This document shows, piece by piece, positions 44,139 to 52,913 of a stretch of 64,000 nucleotides of DNA. Below the pieces are notes generated by a model. The model had not been told where the DNA came from and made no database searches. It worked only from the letters and a program-made list of their open reading frames with translations. Made by a program: the position numbers and the translations under genes. The DNA comes from Thaumarchaeota archaeon UBA223 (GTDB lineage Archaea > Thermoproteota > Nitrososphaeria > Nitrososphaerales > UBA57). Location: the NCBI GenBank assembly GCA_002495905.1, contig DAHJ01000025.1, positions 945 to 64,944 of the forward strand, given 5' to 3'. Positions within the stretch are counted from its first letter, which is position 1; the number at the start of each line of letters is the position of its first letter.

Positions 44139-45418
44139 TTAAACCACGTAACAACTTTTTGACCCTTAATTAAATCATTTATAGTTTCTCTTTGTCTTAT
44201 TATTTTGTACTTCTTTTTGTTGATCATTACTTCAGCAGCTCTAGGGCGAGTATTATAATGTGAACTCATGGAGAAGCCATATGCTCCAACATTTAATATA
44301 GCTAACAAATCACCTTCTTTTACAGTACCAATCTTTCGATTTTTTGCAAGAATATCGGTATTTTCACAGATTTGTCCGCAAATATTTACTGGTTTCTTAG
44401 GTCGAGAATTTAATCTACTAGCATTCAAGACATGATGATAAGCATCGTACAAAGCAGGTCTTAATAATGTATTCATGCCAGCATCAACACCAATATATTT
44501 TATTGGGCCAGATTTTATTGAATGAACGCTTGTTAACAATATAGTAGAATCAGCTACTAAATATCTTCCAGGTTCAACAAATAACCAAGGATTATTAAGA
44601 ATTTTAGAAGATTTTTTGCCATTAAAAATTTTGCCAATATCGGAACCAACTTTTTTAATATCAAGTGATTTTTCTGGAGGCCGGTAAGGAATTCCAAAAC
44701 CTCCGCCAATGTTTATGAAATCAAGAGAAATCTTACATTCTTCAACTATTTCAACAGCAATATCAATTAATTTGTTTGTGGCTTTTTTAAAATAAGAAGC
44801 ATCAAGAATTGATGAACCTGTCATCATATGTATTCCGAATTTTTTTACTCCAGCTTTTTTAGCTATATTATAAGACTCGATAGCATCATTCTTACTCATA
44901 CCAAATTTAGTATTTTTTCCTCCAAATACAAGTCCACTATGTGAACCTCCTCCAATACCAGGGTTAATACGAAGGGAAATAAAATTCGGAGTTCCTATTC
45001 TAAGCAATCTAGGTAGAATTGAAGAACTATCTACATTAATAATAATTTTTTGTTTTAGTGCAAAAGAAAGTTGATCTTCAGAATTGTAATTTCCAGTATA
45101 TAGAATATCTTTGCTGGAAAAACCCATTTTTTTAGCTAAAGAGATTTCTTCAGGACATGAACAATCAGCGCCGCTACCTAAAGAATTGAATAATTTAAGA
45201 ACAGAAAGATTGTTGTTAGCTTTTACTGCATAATTGATTTTAAATTTATCATAATGAGAAGAGAAAGCTGAATGTAAATTATTATAATTAGAGATTATTC
45301 TTTCTGAATCAGTAACAAATAATGGAGTACCAAATTCATTAGCAAGTTTAGCAGTATTAACATTTGCAAAGAATAATTTGCCATTTATATTTTTTAAAGG
45401 AGTTTCGATTTTCCACAT
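44135..45418 (-). CDS. lysA: diaminopimelate decarboxylase
   Basis: A 427-residue alanine-racemase-fold PLP enzyme for the last lysine step. The PLP Lys is in INYAVKANNNLSVLKLFNSL. LRINPGIGGGSHSGLVFGGK and FGMSKNDAIESYNIAKKAGV follow; the phosphate loop is FINIGGGFGIPYRPPEKS; VNICGQICENTDILAKNRKI holds the substrate Cys. The stop overlaps the dapL ATG (ATGA). It needs meso-diaminopimelate, so an epimerase (DapF) is expected elsewhere. Confidence 0.95.
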   Translation of the reverse strand: MWKIETPLKNINGKLFFANVNTAKLANEFGTPLFVTDSERIISNYNNLHSAFSSHYDKFKINYAVKANNNLSVLKLFNSLGSGADCSCPEEISLAKKMGFSSKDILYTGNYNSEDQLSFALKQKIIINVDSSSILPRLLRIGTPNFISLRINPGIGGGSHSGLVFGGKNTKFGMSKNDAIESYNIAKKAGVKKFGIHMMTGSSILDASYFKKATNKLIDIAVEIVEECKISLDFINIGGGFGIPYRPPEKSLDIKKVGSDIGKIFNGKKSSKILNNPWLFVEPGRYLVADSTILLTSVHSIKSGPIKYIGVDAGMNTLLRPALYDAYHHVLNASRLNSRPKKPVNICGQICENTDILAKNRKIGTVKEGDLLAILNVGAYGFSMSSHYNTRPRAAEVMINKKKYKIIRQRETINDLIKGQKVVTWFK

Positions 45419-45425
45419 ATTTATG

Positions 45426-46223
45426 TCACTGACGTGATATTACATCTTGCATACTATAAATTCGTGGTTCTGAGATATTATTAAGCCAAGTAGCAGCAGA
45501 AAGTGCACCTCTTGCAAATGCCAAACGAGAGAATGCAATATGTTCTAGTCTAAGAATTTCATGTTGGCCGGCAATACTAACTTCATGTATTCCAGGCGTT
45601 CCTCCAAGCCTTTCAGAGGTGACTTCCAATTGGGATTTCTCACGTTTTCCATGTTTACTGCGATTAAAAACAAGATCTTCGTAGCCTTTAGAGTCAGAAA
45701 TGATTTTTGCAATTGAAAGCGCAGTTCCACTTGGAGAATCAATCTTCTTAGAATGATGTTTTTCATTTATACTAATTTCAAATTCATCAGAAAGTTGACC
45801 AACTAATTCAGAAATACGAAAGAGAAAATTCATGCCAATAGAGAAATTTGAAGTAATTATAGAAGGAATTTTTTGCTCGAGAATCGAAACTAATTGAGAA
45901 TATTGTTCGTCGGAAAAACCAGTAGTACCAATTATAACTTTTTTATTATTTTTGACATAAACAGGAGCATTAGTAATTTCTGAATCAGGAATTGTAGCAG
46001 ATATAGTAACGTCGGCAGTTGAGATTGCAGATGATAAATCGGAAGAACTAGTAATTTGAATATCAGAATCAATTATACCAAGGTCATTTAATGATTTATC
46101 AAGGAAACTACTATTCGGAGCTTCTACTGCTCCAACTATATCAAAATTATCAACACTTTCCTGAATGATAGATTTACCGAGTCTTCCACAAGCGCCAACA
46201 ATACAAAGTTTAGTACGAGTCAT
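45426..46223 (-). CDS. dapB: 4-hydroxy-tetrahydrodipicolinate reductase
   Basis: About 265 residues from the ATG at 46223 (MTRTKLCIVGACGRLGKSII); an ATG four codons earlier is also in frame. The dinucleotide loop is GACGRLG, and the substrate signature is EKHHSKKIDSPSGTALSIAK. IIGTTGFSDEQYSQLV and ITSNFSIGMNFLFRIS are also typical. It reduces the DapA product in lysine synthesis. The start lies within the end of dapA (14-base overlap). Confidence 0.95.
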   Translation of the reverse strand: MTRTKLCIVGACGRLGKSIIQESVDNFDIVGAVEAPNSSFLDKSLNDLGIIDSDIQITSSSDLSSAISTADVTISATIPDSEITNAPVYVKNNKKVIIGTTGFSDEQYSQLVSILEQKIPSIITSNFSIGMNFLFRISELVGQLSDEFEISINEKHHSKKIDSPSGTALSIAKIISDSKGYEDLVFNRSKHGKREKSQLEVTSERLGGTPGIHEVSIAGQHEILRLEHIAFSRLAFARGALSAATWLNNISEPRIYSMQDVISRQ

Positions 46224-47256
46224 AATACAATCCATTTATGTGTTTATCAGAGTATAATCTTTCTTGAAAGTCGATATCAAAAAAGCTTTCTGCAGGCTTG
46301 AATAGGTCACTATTTTCATAGACTAACTTAGATTGTTCAAGTATAAAATCTAAGGCTTGTTTAGTGACTAATCCAAGAGGTTGACGAGATGGACCAGAAG
46401 GTAAACCAAGTATTCTCATTAATGTTTTTGTAGGTACAGGATTACGTGACTTTACAAGTACTTCTCCCAGATTAGTAGATTCAGTTGTTTGAACACCAAC
46501 TAATTTGAACAATGGTGAGGCATTTTTTTCAAGATCTATATAATCAGAGTTATCTTCAAGAGTTTTTAGAACTAATTGAGTAATTGCACCAGGAACTAGA
46601 TTAGATGCAACAGATATAACTCCAGTAGATTTTATAGAATCATTCTGGATCAGTTTCACAGTCTTATCGTCGTCGCCAGACAGAATACAGAAATTTGAGC
46701 CGCAGAGTTTTCTAGTAAGTTCGGCATTATCAAAATCACCAGTAGCCTCTTTAACAGTGTTGATATTAGGATAGTTTTTGTAAGAAAGAGCGAGATCTTG
46801 TGGTAATAATTGTGTTCCAGTACGTCCGGGGATAATATAAGGAATAATAGTTACGGAAGGAAATTTGTTTGCAATGACTTCTATATACTCTTTACGAATT
46901 TCAAGTGAACTAGGTCCATTATAATAAGGATCAATAAGAAGAATATTTTTTATACCTAAATCATATGCAAATTGAGTAACTTTTAGACTTTCTTCAGTAT
47001 TATTACTTCCAGTGCCAGCAATGATAGTTGTGCGTTCACCTGCAATCTCATATACTGTTTTAATTATATCTTCATGCTCAGACCAAGACAATGTTGGACT
47101 TTCCCCAGTAGTTCCAGCAACAAGAATACCAGAAACTCCTTGAGATATTTGGAATTCAACAAGTTGAGTTAGACCTTCATAATCAACTTTATAATCATTA
47201 GTAAATGGAGTTATTAGAGCAGTATAACATCCTTTGAACAATTTTTTATCATTCAT
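46210..47256 (-). CDS. dapA: 4-hydroxy-tetrahydrodipicolinate synthase, long form
   Basis: DapA-type aldolase: YTALITPFTNDYKVDYEGLT and GVSGILVAGTTGESPTLSWS are the strong signatures, with IPYIIPGRTGTQLLPQDLAL and the Schiff-base Lys in TVKEATGDFDNAEL. At 348 residues it is about 50 longer than bacterial DapA; the extra C-terminal part (from about residue 305) is charged and includes SFFDIDFQERLYSD. It condenses pyruvate with aspartate semialdehyde. The start is ATG at 47256 as first gene of the lysine unit. Confidence 0.9.
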   Translation of the reverse strand: MNDKKLFKGCYTALITPFTNDYKVDYEGLTQLVEFQISQGVSGILVAGTTGESPTLSWSEHEDIIKTVYEIAGERTTIIAGTGSNNTEESLKVTQFAYDLGIKNILLIDPYYNGPSSLEIRKEYIEVIANKFPSVTIIPYIIPGRTGTQLLPQDLALSYKNYPNINTVKEATGDFDNAELTRKLCGSNFCILSGDDDKTVKLIQNDSIKSTGVISVASNLVPGAITQLVLKTLEDNSDYIDLEKNASPLFKLVGVQTTESTNLGEVLVKSRNPVPTKTLMRILGLPSGPSRQPLGLVTKQALDFILEQSKLVYENSDLFKPAESFFDIDFQERLYSDKHINGLYYDSY

Positions 47257-47349
47257 ATTAAGTAATACTTCGAGTTAAGTACTGCGGAAATATACATAAA
47301 ATAAATATAACAAATAAACCTAAAAACAAGACTACCAATAAAATTAAAG

Positions 47350-47451
47350 GGGCCCGTAACTCAGCTTGGTAGAATAATTTCGCCAAAAGTGACCGACTCA
47401 TATAATTTCTGAGATATCGGTTTGTCGTGGGATCGAAGCCCACCGGGCCCA
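47350..47451 (+). tRNA. tRNA with CAU anticodon (Ile2 or Met) containing two introns
   Basis: The acceptor stem is GGGCCCG with CGGGCCC, and A451 is the discriminator. The D stem ACTC pairs with GAGT only if 15 bases (374-388) are removed. The anticodon stem ACCGA/TCGGT closes a loop holding CAT (399-401) and an intron of 13 bases (403-415) after position 37; its 4-bp CTCA/TGAG helix and the 3-base bulges UA^U and AU^A match bulge-helix-bulge cutting. The acceptor resembles archaeal tRNA-Ile2, so TilS/TiaS-type modification is possible; elongator Met is the alternative. The T loop is ATCGAAG, with A instead of T at position 54. Confidence 0.85.
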
Positions 47452-47580
47452 CATATAATAATGATATTCATTTGAAATTATCAAATGATAAGAGAAAATC
47501 ATATTCCCTAAAAGAAAATGACGAAAAAATAAAAGAAATTGATATAAAGAATTGTATCTTTCGTATCTTGAGTGTCGTTA

Positions 47581-47668
47581 GCCGTCGTAGCTCAGCGTGG
47601 TAGAGCAGCTGACTGTTAATCAGCTGGCCGCAGGTTCAAGATTATATATGAAAATCCTGTCGACGGCG
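47581..47668 (+). tRNA. tRNA-Asn (GUU) with T-loop intron
   Basis: Acceptor GCCGTCG/CGACGGC, D arm GCTC-GAGC, anticodon stem GCTGA/TCAGC with loop CTGTTAA (anticodon GTT, 615-617), discriminator G668. The T stem GCAGG/CCTGT is interrupted: a 14-base intron at 641-654 is implied by a TTCA/TGAA four-base helix flanked by three-base bulges AGA (639-641) and AAT (653-655). Removing it gives loop TTCAAGT. A non-canonical intron position. Confidence 0.93.
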
Positions 47669-47673
47669 CTCAA

Positions 47674-48768
47674 TTATTTTTTTGATAAGATATATTTTTC
47701 TGAGAAATTTTTATAAGATTTTCTTAAATCGTTTTTATTAGTTGTTGATTTAAAACCAAAATTAGATAATTCCTCAACATTTCCAGATTCTTTTTGATCA
47801 TGAGAATATTGAATACCGCGAACAAGGTCTATCAATAATCCACCTGCATTTGGTCCATCAGTACTTCGTAAATATATGTCAAATCGAACCTTTGAACCAA
47901 GGAATGAATCTCCTTCAATCCAGAAGTAATTAGTACGTGAATTACCCATAAAATCAACATAATCAGTAGTTCCTGAAACAGTTTGGACGTCATATGGTAA
48001 TTCTGATTCAATAGTTTTGGACTTAACGTTTCGTTTCAAAGCGCGTAAATCTTCGTCAACTGTGTTGTTAGTTTCAATTCCTCCACCAACGTCGAGTTGA
48101 TAACTTTTATTAATTCGAATTCCTCGTTCGTGCATAAGATTCATAATTCCCTTGTGAAAAGCAGTTCCTCCAAATTGACTCATAAGATCATCTCCAACAA
48201 CAATTAATTGTTTATCGTTGAAGAGTTTGACAAATTGTGAATTAGTTGAAATACTTGTTGGCGAAGCATTGATAAAATTAGACCCAATGTCGCAAGCTAT
48301 TTCAGCGTATTTTTCTGAACTTTTATGTAAACCAGATGAGATAAGGTTGACTACAACATCAGGATTCTTGTTTTTTAGAGAATTTCTAAAATCTTCTTCT
48401 GAAAAAGGATCAAACCCCTTTTCTTTAGTCCATTCAATAGAAGATTGAAGGTTTTCATTAATGCTAGAATCAGAAAGAAGTCCAGGTTCAACGGCAATTC
48501 CAGAATCATCTAAATCAATGAATTTTTCTAGTTTATTTGAAGGTGAAAATATACTTTTATGAAGATCTTGTCCTCCGAGTTTATTTTTTTCTATATCATA
48601 AGCTCCAACTAATTCAATATCTGATACTTTATAATTTCCAATTAAAGGATGCCAGAGTCCATGTTCGTCAGTTTTTTGATTGTTTTTTTCTAGATTTTTA
48701 TAATAAGCAAGACCTTGAACAAATGCACTGGCTGAGTTGCCTACTCCAAGAAGTACGGTGCGAATCAT
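47674..48768 (-). CDS. ino1: inositol-3-phosphate synthase
   Basis: A 364-residue NAD-dependent enzyme converting glucose-6-phosphate to inositol-1-phosphate, used for archaeal inositol lipids or solutes. IRTVLLGVGNSASAFVQGLA is the dinucleotide loop, VGAYDIEKNKLGGQDLHKSI follows, VVGDDLMSQFGGTAFHKGIM and LDVGGGIETNNTVDEDLRAL are family landmarks, and FLGSKVRFDIYLRSTDGPNA lies in the C-terminal part. It begins directly after the stop of a small membrane-protein gene, so the two are coupled. Confidence 0.92.
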   Translation of the reverse strand: MIRTVLLGVGNSASAFVQGLAYYKNLEKNNQKTDEHGLWHPLIGNYKVSDIELVGAYDIEKNKLGGQDLHKSIFSPSNKLEKFIDLDDSGIAVEPGLLSDSSINENLQSSIEWTKEKGFDPFSEEDFRNSLKNKNPDVVVNLISSGLHKSSEKYAEIACDIGSNFINASPTSISTNSQFVKLFNDKQLIVVGDDLMSQFGGTAFHKGIMNLMHERGIRINKSYQLDVGGGIETNNTVDEDLRALKRNVKSKTIESELPYDVQTVSGTTDYVDFMGNSRTNYFWIEGDSFLGSKVRFDIYLRSTDGPNAGGLLIDLVRGIQYSHDQKESGNVEELSNFGFKSTTNKNDLRKSYKNFSEKYILSKK

Positions 48769-48975
48769 TTAATCACGAATAACCGAAACTAATCCAAAAA
48801 TACCTGACAATATAAGAATTAAAGATATAAAATAATAGATAGGAACAATCTGAGGAGCAAGAGATTGAGTAGACGAAGTATAACTAGCAGACATCAAACC
48901 TAATATAATTAATACTATACCAATCACACGAAACATAATATCAGAATCAAGTTTTCGATTAGTAACAATTGACAT
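48769..48975 (-). CDS. small two-segment membrane protein, unknown function
   Basis: A 68-residue protein with two hydrophobic helices: VIGIVLIILGLMSASYTSS at about residues 17-35 and VPIYYFISLILILSGIFGLV at about 44-63. The N-terminus is charged. The start may be the first ATG (48975) or the internal one giving MFRVIG. It ends one base before ino1. A link with inositol lipid synthesis in the membrane is only suggested by position. Confidence 0.65.
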   Translation of the reverse strand: MSIVTNRKLDSDIMFRVIGIVLIILGLMSASYTSSTQSLAPQIVPIYYFISLILILSGIFGLVSVIRD

Positions 48976-49022
48976 AGTCTAAATTTATAAGAACAAGGTA
49001 TTTAGTCTTTCTACAAAAATGG

Positions 49023-49137
49023 TGCCGGGGGTGGGATTTGAACCCACGAACACCTAAGTGACGGGATGTCATATACTTGGCTCTCAAAGAGAGCGATCTT
49101 AAGTCCAGCGCCTTTGACCTGGCTCGGCAACCCCGGC
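49023..49137 (-). tRNA. tRNA-Leu (UAA) with 30-base intron
   Basis: Read on the minus strand, acceptor GCCGGGG/CCCCGGC, discriminator A, T arm GTGGG-TTCAAAT-CCCAC, a class II variable arm CAC-TTAG-GTG, and anticodon loop CTTAAGA with anticodon TAA. A 30-base intron (49068-49097) follows position 37. It contains the strong hairpin GCTCTC-TTT-GAGAGC, and the 3-base bulges AG^A and AC^A fit the splicing endonuclease. Position 28 pairs poorly with 42 (U and C). Confidence 0.95.
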
Positions 49138-49220
49138 ATTATTTATTATTGATTTCAGTAGTTTATAATAAATTAAAAAGATTCACAATATAATAAAATA
49201 AGAGGTAAAAATAAGAGATT

Positions 49221-50642
49221 ATGATGATATCAAGAAAGATATTGTTGTTGTTATTGACATTGCCTGTTATTTTAGGATTAATAATAGGTTATCAAATAAC
49301 GAACGACGAAGGCAAAGGGCAAGAAGAATTGATTGTAGATAGTTGTAACCTTAGAACTGAGAATAGTAATAATTACATCAAAGAATATCTAATTCCAACT
49401 AAATGTTCTGCGCCTGTAGCAATAACAATTGATAAAGAAGGCATAATATGGTTTATTGAAAACAATAATAGCAAACTAGTTTCATTTAATCCAGATGAGA
49501 ATTCATTTATCGGATATCAAATTTCAGAACATTATGTAAATGTACAATCTTGGAGTATTATTGCGGTAAATAACGAAATATGGTTTACGGATCATCAAAA
49601 TAATCTAGTATGGAAATACACTAAATCAGAAAATAAATTTGAATATTATAAACTATTAACAGAAAATTCTTATCCGGTACAAATATTAAATAATAAAAAT
49701 CAAATGATTGTATCCGAAATATTTGGAAAGAAGATTGCAATATTAGAAATAGATCAATTAGTAACAAATACAACTAATGGGATAAATGAAATTTCTCCAG
49801 AAATAGACTTGGATGTATTAGGAGGAATAGCAATAGATGATGATGGTAGAATATGGTATACAATGCTTACATGGCCAATCGAAGGACATTTAGGAAGTTA
49901 CAAAGATGGAAAATTTACTTCATATAAATTACCGGAAGAGATATCATCGCCAGTTGGGATTTCAATTAGAGAAAATCAAATATGGATTAATGATCATGGT
50001 TCTAGTCAATTTTTATTATTTAATCTTGACAATAATACATTTACAAACTATGTAACATCTTCAAGTAAATCAGAATTCACAACAACATTACCATACTGGA
50101 ATAAATTTGACAATAATGGGAATATTTGGATGAATGTTCATCAATCAAATACTATAGCGAAAATGGATGTGGAAAGAGGTATATTGATTGAATATGAAAT
50201 ACCTACAAGAAATTTTGATTGGGGAGGAATATCAAATCCACTTCAATTCGATATAGATGGGCAAGGAAATATTTGGTTTACAGAATGGACCGAGAACAAA
50301 ATTGCAATACTGAATGCCAATAAACCATTGGGATTTGATATTGAAGTATCAACTAGAGAGATATCCATAGACAATAATGAAATGGAGGAAATTATACTGA
50401 CAATAGATCCTAAGAAAGAATTGAATGCTGAAATAAAAATGACCGGAACCTTCAACAAAAATGGAGTAATAAGTAATATCTCAATAACATTTGATCAAAT
50501 CGAAAAGGAATTAAATGTAAAAAAAGAAGTTCCAATTTTAATAAAACCGGATAATCTATCAAGTGGAGTATATACAATTATGATAAGCGTAGAGAGTGAA
50601 GAAATTACTCAATCAATTCCAATAAAATTAATTATGAAATAA
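49221..50642 (+). CDS. membrane-anchored or secreted beta-propeller, Vgb-like
   Basis: A 473-residue protein with an N-terminal hydrophobic segment (ILLLLLTLPVILGLIIGY) that acts as signal or anchor. Residues about 60-375 contain six or more repeats with IWF-type strands, e.g. IDKEGIIWFIENNNSKLVSF, VNNEIWFTDHQNNLVWKY, FDNNGNIWMNVHQSNTIAKM and IDGQGNIWFTEWTENKIAIL, as in the streptogramin lyase (Vgb) propeller family. The last 90 residues look like a beta-sandwich domain. Activity is not known; Vgb-like archaeal proteins need not be lyases. Confidence 0.75.
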   Translation: MMISRKILLLLLTLPVILGLIIGYQITNDEGKGQEELIVDSCNLRTENSNNYIKEYLIPTKCSAPVAITIDKEGIIWFIENNNSKLVSFNPDENSFIGYQISEHYVNVQSWSIIAVNNEIWFTDHQNNLVWKYTKSENKFEYYKLLTENSYPVQILNNKNQMIVSEIFGKKIAILEIDQLVTNTTNGINEISPEIDLDVLGGIAIDDDGRIWYTMLTWPIEGHLGSYKDGKFTSYKLPEEISSPVGISIRENQIWINDHGSSQFLLFNLDNNTFTNYVTSSSKSEFTTTLPYWNKFDNNGNIWMNVHQSNTIAKMDVERGILIEYEIPTRNFDWGGISNPLQFDIDGQGNIWFTEWTENKIAILNANKPLGFDIEVSTREISIDNNEMEEIILTIDPKKELNAEIKMTGTFNKNGVISNISITFDQIEKELNVKKEVPILIKPDNLSSGVYTIMISVESEEITQSIPIKLIMK

Positions 50643-50647
50643 TTGTA

Positions 50648-50723
50648 TGGGGCGAGGGAGATTTGAACTCCCGATCACTTGCTCCCAAAGCAAACATCTT
50701 AGACCAGACTAGACAACCGCCCC
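50648..50723 (-). tRNA. tRNA-Pro (UGG)
   Basis: On the minus strand: acceptor GGGGCGG/TCGCCCC, discriminator A (complement of base 50648), anticodon stem TTTGC/GCAAG around loop TTTGGGA with anticodon TGG, and T arm GGGAG-TTCAAAT-CTCCC. No intron is needed for a normal fold, unlike the three other tRNAs here. It lies five bases after the propeller gene stop, convergent with it. Confidence 0.95.
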
Positions 50724-50792
50724 AATAACACATAATCATTAATATAAAAAAGGATATCGAGATTTGAAAGAATTAGGTCAAAATATGTTAAG

Positions 50793-50802
50793 CTTTATAT
50801 CC
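50793..50802 (+). promoter_or_regulatory. TATA box of the ATP-cone/NrdD-like gene
   Basis: CTTTATATCC is centred at about 50797, placing transcription near 50824, one or two bases before the TTG at 50826 and 11 before the ATG at 50835. A second AT-rich box (TTTATATAG, 811-819) is too close to the start codons to serve. The geometry favours a nearly leaderless message. Confidence 0.5.
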
Positions 50803-50825
50803 AATTTTTATTTATATAGTATATC

Positions 50826-52913
50826 TTGTCAACAATGCCTTACAAAACATCAAAAAGAGTAAGGACAATATATTCGGTTATTGCGTCCTCAAATCGTTTA
50901 GACATATTGAGAATATTGAATTCTAAGGGTCCTTTAAGTTATTCTGAATTAAAGACACTGGCAGGATTTAAATCGAAAAAAGAGTCAGGTAAATTTGCAT
51001 ATCATTTAAGAAAACTAGTAAAACAAATGTTGGTCACATTAAATAGATCAGAAAGGAGATATAATGTAACAAATCTAGGAAGATTAATTCTGAATTTAAC
51101 AAGGCAAATAGAAGAACAAAGTGTAATAGAAAGTGGAAAGATCTATGTTAGAACATCAAAAGAGATGATGGAAGAATTCAAGCCAGATAAGATTTTACAA
51201 GCATTGGTAAAAGAGGCAGGAATGCCTGTAGATTTAGCGCAAAAAATGACAAGTGAAGCTGAAGCAAGGTTATATAAATTTCAAACAAGTTACCTTACTG
51301 CTCCGCTAATAAGAGAAATAGTAAATGCATTGTTAATTGAGCACGGATATGAAGAATATAGACACAAATTAACGAGAATTGGTCTTCCAATTCATGATGT
51401 TACACAGATGTTAAAACAAAGTACAAGAAGTGACAATGGAGTATCGTCATTAGTTACACAAACCTCAAAAGAAGTATTTTCTGAATATCTTCTACTAAAT
51501 CAATTATCAAGAGATGTAACTGATGCGCATTTATCAGGAGATATACATATTTCCAATTTAGGAGTTTGGGGTTTAAAGCCAGATACTGCTTTTGTGAATC
51601 TGAGTTCACTGCCAGTACAAGGAATAAAGGTGAAAGGAAAATTACTCAGTTCAGTAAAGATCAATAAAGCAGAAAATTTTTCAGACAGTATTGCGAATAT
51701 AGTTCTACTTACAACAGAATTAAGTAAAGAAATAAACATAGAAATAGCATACAACAATTTTATAGATTATATAATTAATTTTATTGATAACAAAGCTTCT
51801 AATTCAAAAGATAGTCTAGTGCAAATGTTCAAAATGATTTCACAAGTAGTATCTGATGGCACTAGTCCATTTGTATCACTAAATCTAAACGTCCAAAAAA
51901 ATTCTAAAATCGAGAATAAACAACTAGTAAAATTATATAAATTAATTTTAGAGAGTTATGAGGAATATATACAAACCATAGCAATACCAAAAATAACATT
52001 AATATTGCCATTAATTGATTCAAAGAATCCAGAATTAAGTAAGAAGTTATTTACAATCATAAAGAAAGGAGGTTATATTGCAATAAATAATGATGTAAAG
52101 AATAATTTTTCTTATACAGGAATAAATAAATCAATGATTAAAAATTCTGCAGGAGGAAATATTGTCCTACATGCAGTTTCAATAAATCTACCAAGACTTG
52201 CATACGAATCAAATAAAGATGATACATATTTTAGAGCAAAAGTGAATTTAATATTAAAAACTGCAATTTCAGCATTATCTACTAGAAGAGAAATAATAGA
52301 TGACATGACAGGAAAGGGTTTGTTGCCATTATTGAACATAAATACTGGAATAATTTCTAGTCAAAAAATTCCACTCATAATTAATTTTACAGGCTTAGAT
52401 GAAGCAATAGATAGTCTTTTAGGCACAAAATCAACTTCAAAAGAAAGAGGAAAGCTAGCTGGAAAAATCATAGATACGGCTATGGAGGAGATTACAAATT
52501 CAGGGAAGAAATTAGGAGAGGAATTCGGATTATCGTCTATTGTAGATGACTCGGCAAAGAGATTTACAGATATTGATATAGAGAAATTTGGTAAGGCTCG
52601 AGTAATTAATAAATCAGATTCTAAAGAATATCAACAATCCATAATACTTGATCTAGACGAACAAGAAAAAATTAATGAAGTAAATACTTATGTAAATAAA
52701 TTTAAAGGCGGTTATTCTGTATACATAGATACTACAAATTCAACAATTAAGAATTTTCAAGAAATAACGAATAAAATATCACAAAAAATTGGATTTTTCA
52801 AATATCATTGTAAATTAAAAGTGTGTATTTCTTGTGCGTATAAGAATATCCATAATACAGAAAAATGCAGTAATTGTAATTCAACATCATTACAGGAATA
52901 TCCGGTAAATTAA
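50826..52913 (+). CDS. winged-helix / ATP-cone / NrdD-like protein, probable nucleotide-sensing regulator
   Basis: A 695-residue multidomain protein. Residues about 10-85 are an ArsR-like winged helix (SSNRLDILRILNSKGPLSYS; GKFAYHLRKLVKQMLVTLNR). Residues 105-195 form an ATP-cone (IYVRTSKEMMEEFKPDKILQ; IREIVNALLIEHGYEEYRHK). Residues 210-650 resemble an anaerobic ribonucleotide reductase barrel (AHLSGDIHISNLGVWGLKPD). The end is a zinc ribbon (CISCAYKN, CSNCNS). There is no cysteine before residue 660 and no glycyl-radical RVxGY motif, so reductase activity is very unlikely. The next gene is nrdJ. I infer a dATP/ATP-responsive regulator. Start is TTG 50826 or ATG 50835. Confidence 0.85.
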   Translation: MSTMPYKTSKRVRTIYSVIASSNRLDILRILNSKGPLSYSELKTLAGFKSKKESGKFAYHLRKLVKQMLVTLNRSERRYNVTNLGRLILNLTRQIEEQSVIESGKIYVRTSKEMMEEFKPDKILQALVKEAGMPVDLAQKMTSEAEARLYKFQTSYLTAPLIREIVNALLIEHGYEEYRHKLTRIGLPIHDVTQMLKQSTRSDNGVSSLVTQTSKEVFSEYLLLNQLSRDVTDAHLSGDIHISNLGVWGLKPDTAFVNLSSLPVQGIKVKGKLLSSVKINKAENFSDSIANIVLLTTELSKEINIEIAYNNFIDYIINFIDNKASNSKDSLVQMFKMISQVVSDGTSPFVSLNLNVQKNSKIENKQLVKLYKLILESYEEYIQTIAIPKITLILPLIDSKNPELSKKLFTIIKKGGYIAINNDVKNNFSYTGINKSMIKNSAGGNIVLHAVSINLPRLAYESNKDDTYFRAKVNLILKTAISALSTRREIIDDMTGKGLLPLLNINTGIISSQKIPLIINFTGLDEAIDSLLGTKSTSKERGKLAGKIIDTAMEEITNSGKKLGEEFGLSSIVDDSAKRFTDIDIEKFGKARVINKSDSKEYQQSIILDLDEQEKINEVNTYVNKFKGGYSVYIDTTNSTIKNFQEITNKISQKIGFFKYHCKLKVCISCAYKNIHNTEKCSNCNSTSLQEYPVN

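Noticed and set aside
47581..47668. Broken tRNA-Asn gene with an insertion
   Set aside because: The insertion has exact bulge-helix-bulge geometry and removing it restores a perfect T arm.
50826..52913. Active anaerobic (class III) ribonucleotide reductase
   Set aside because: No active-site cysteines and no glycyl-radical motif; no activase gene nearby.
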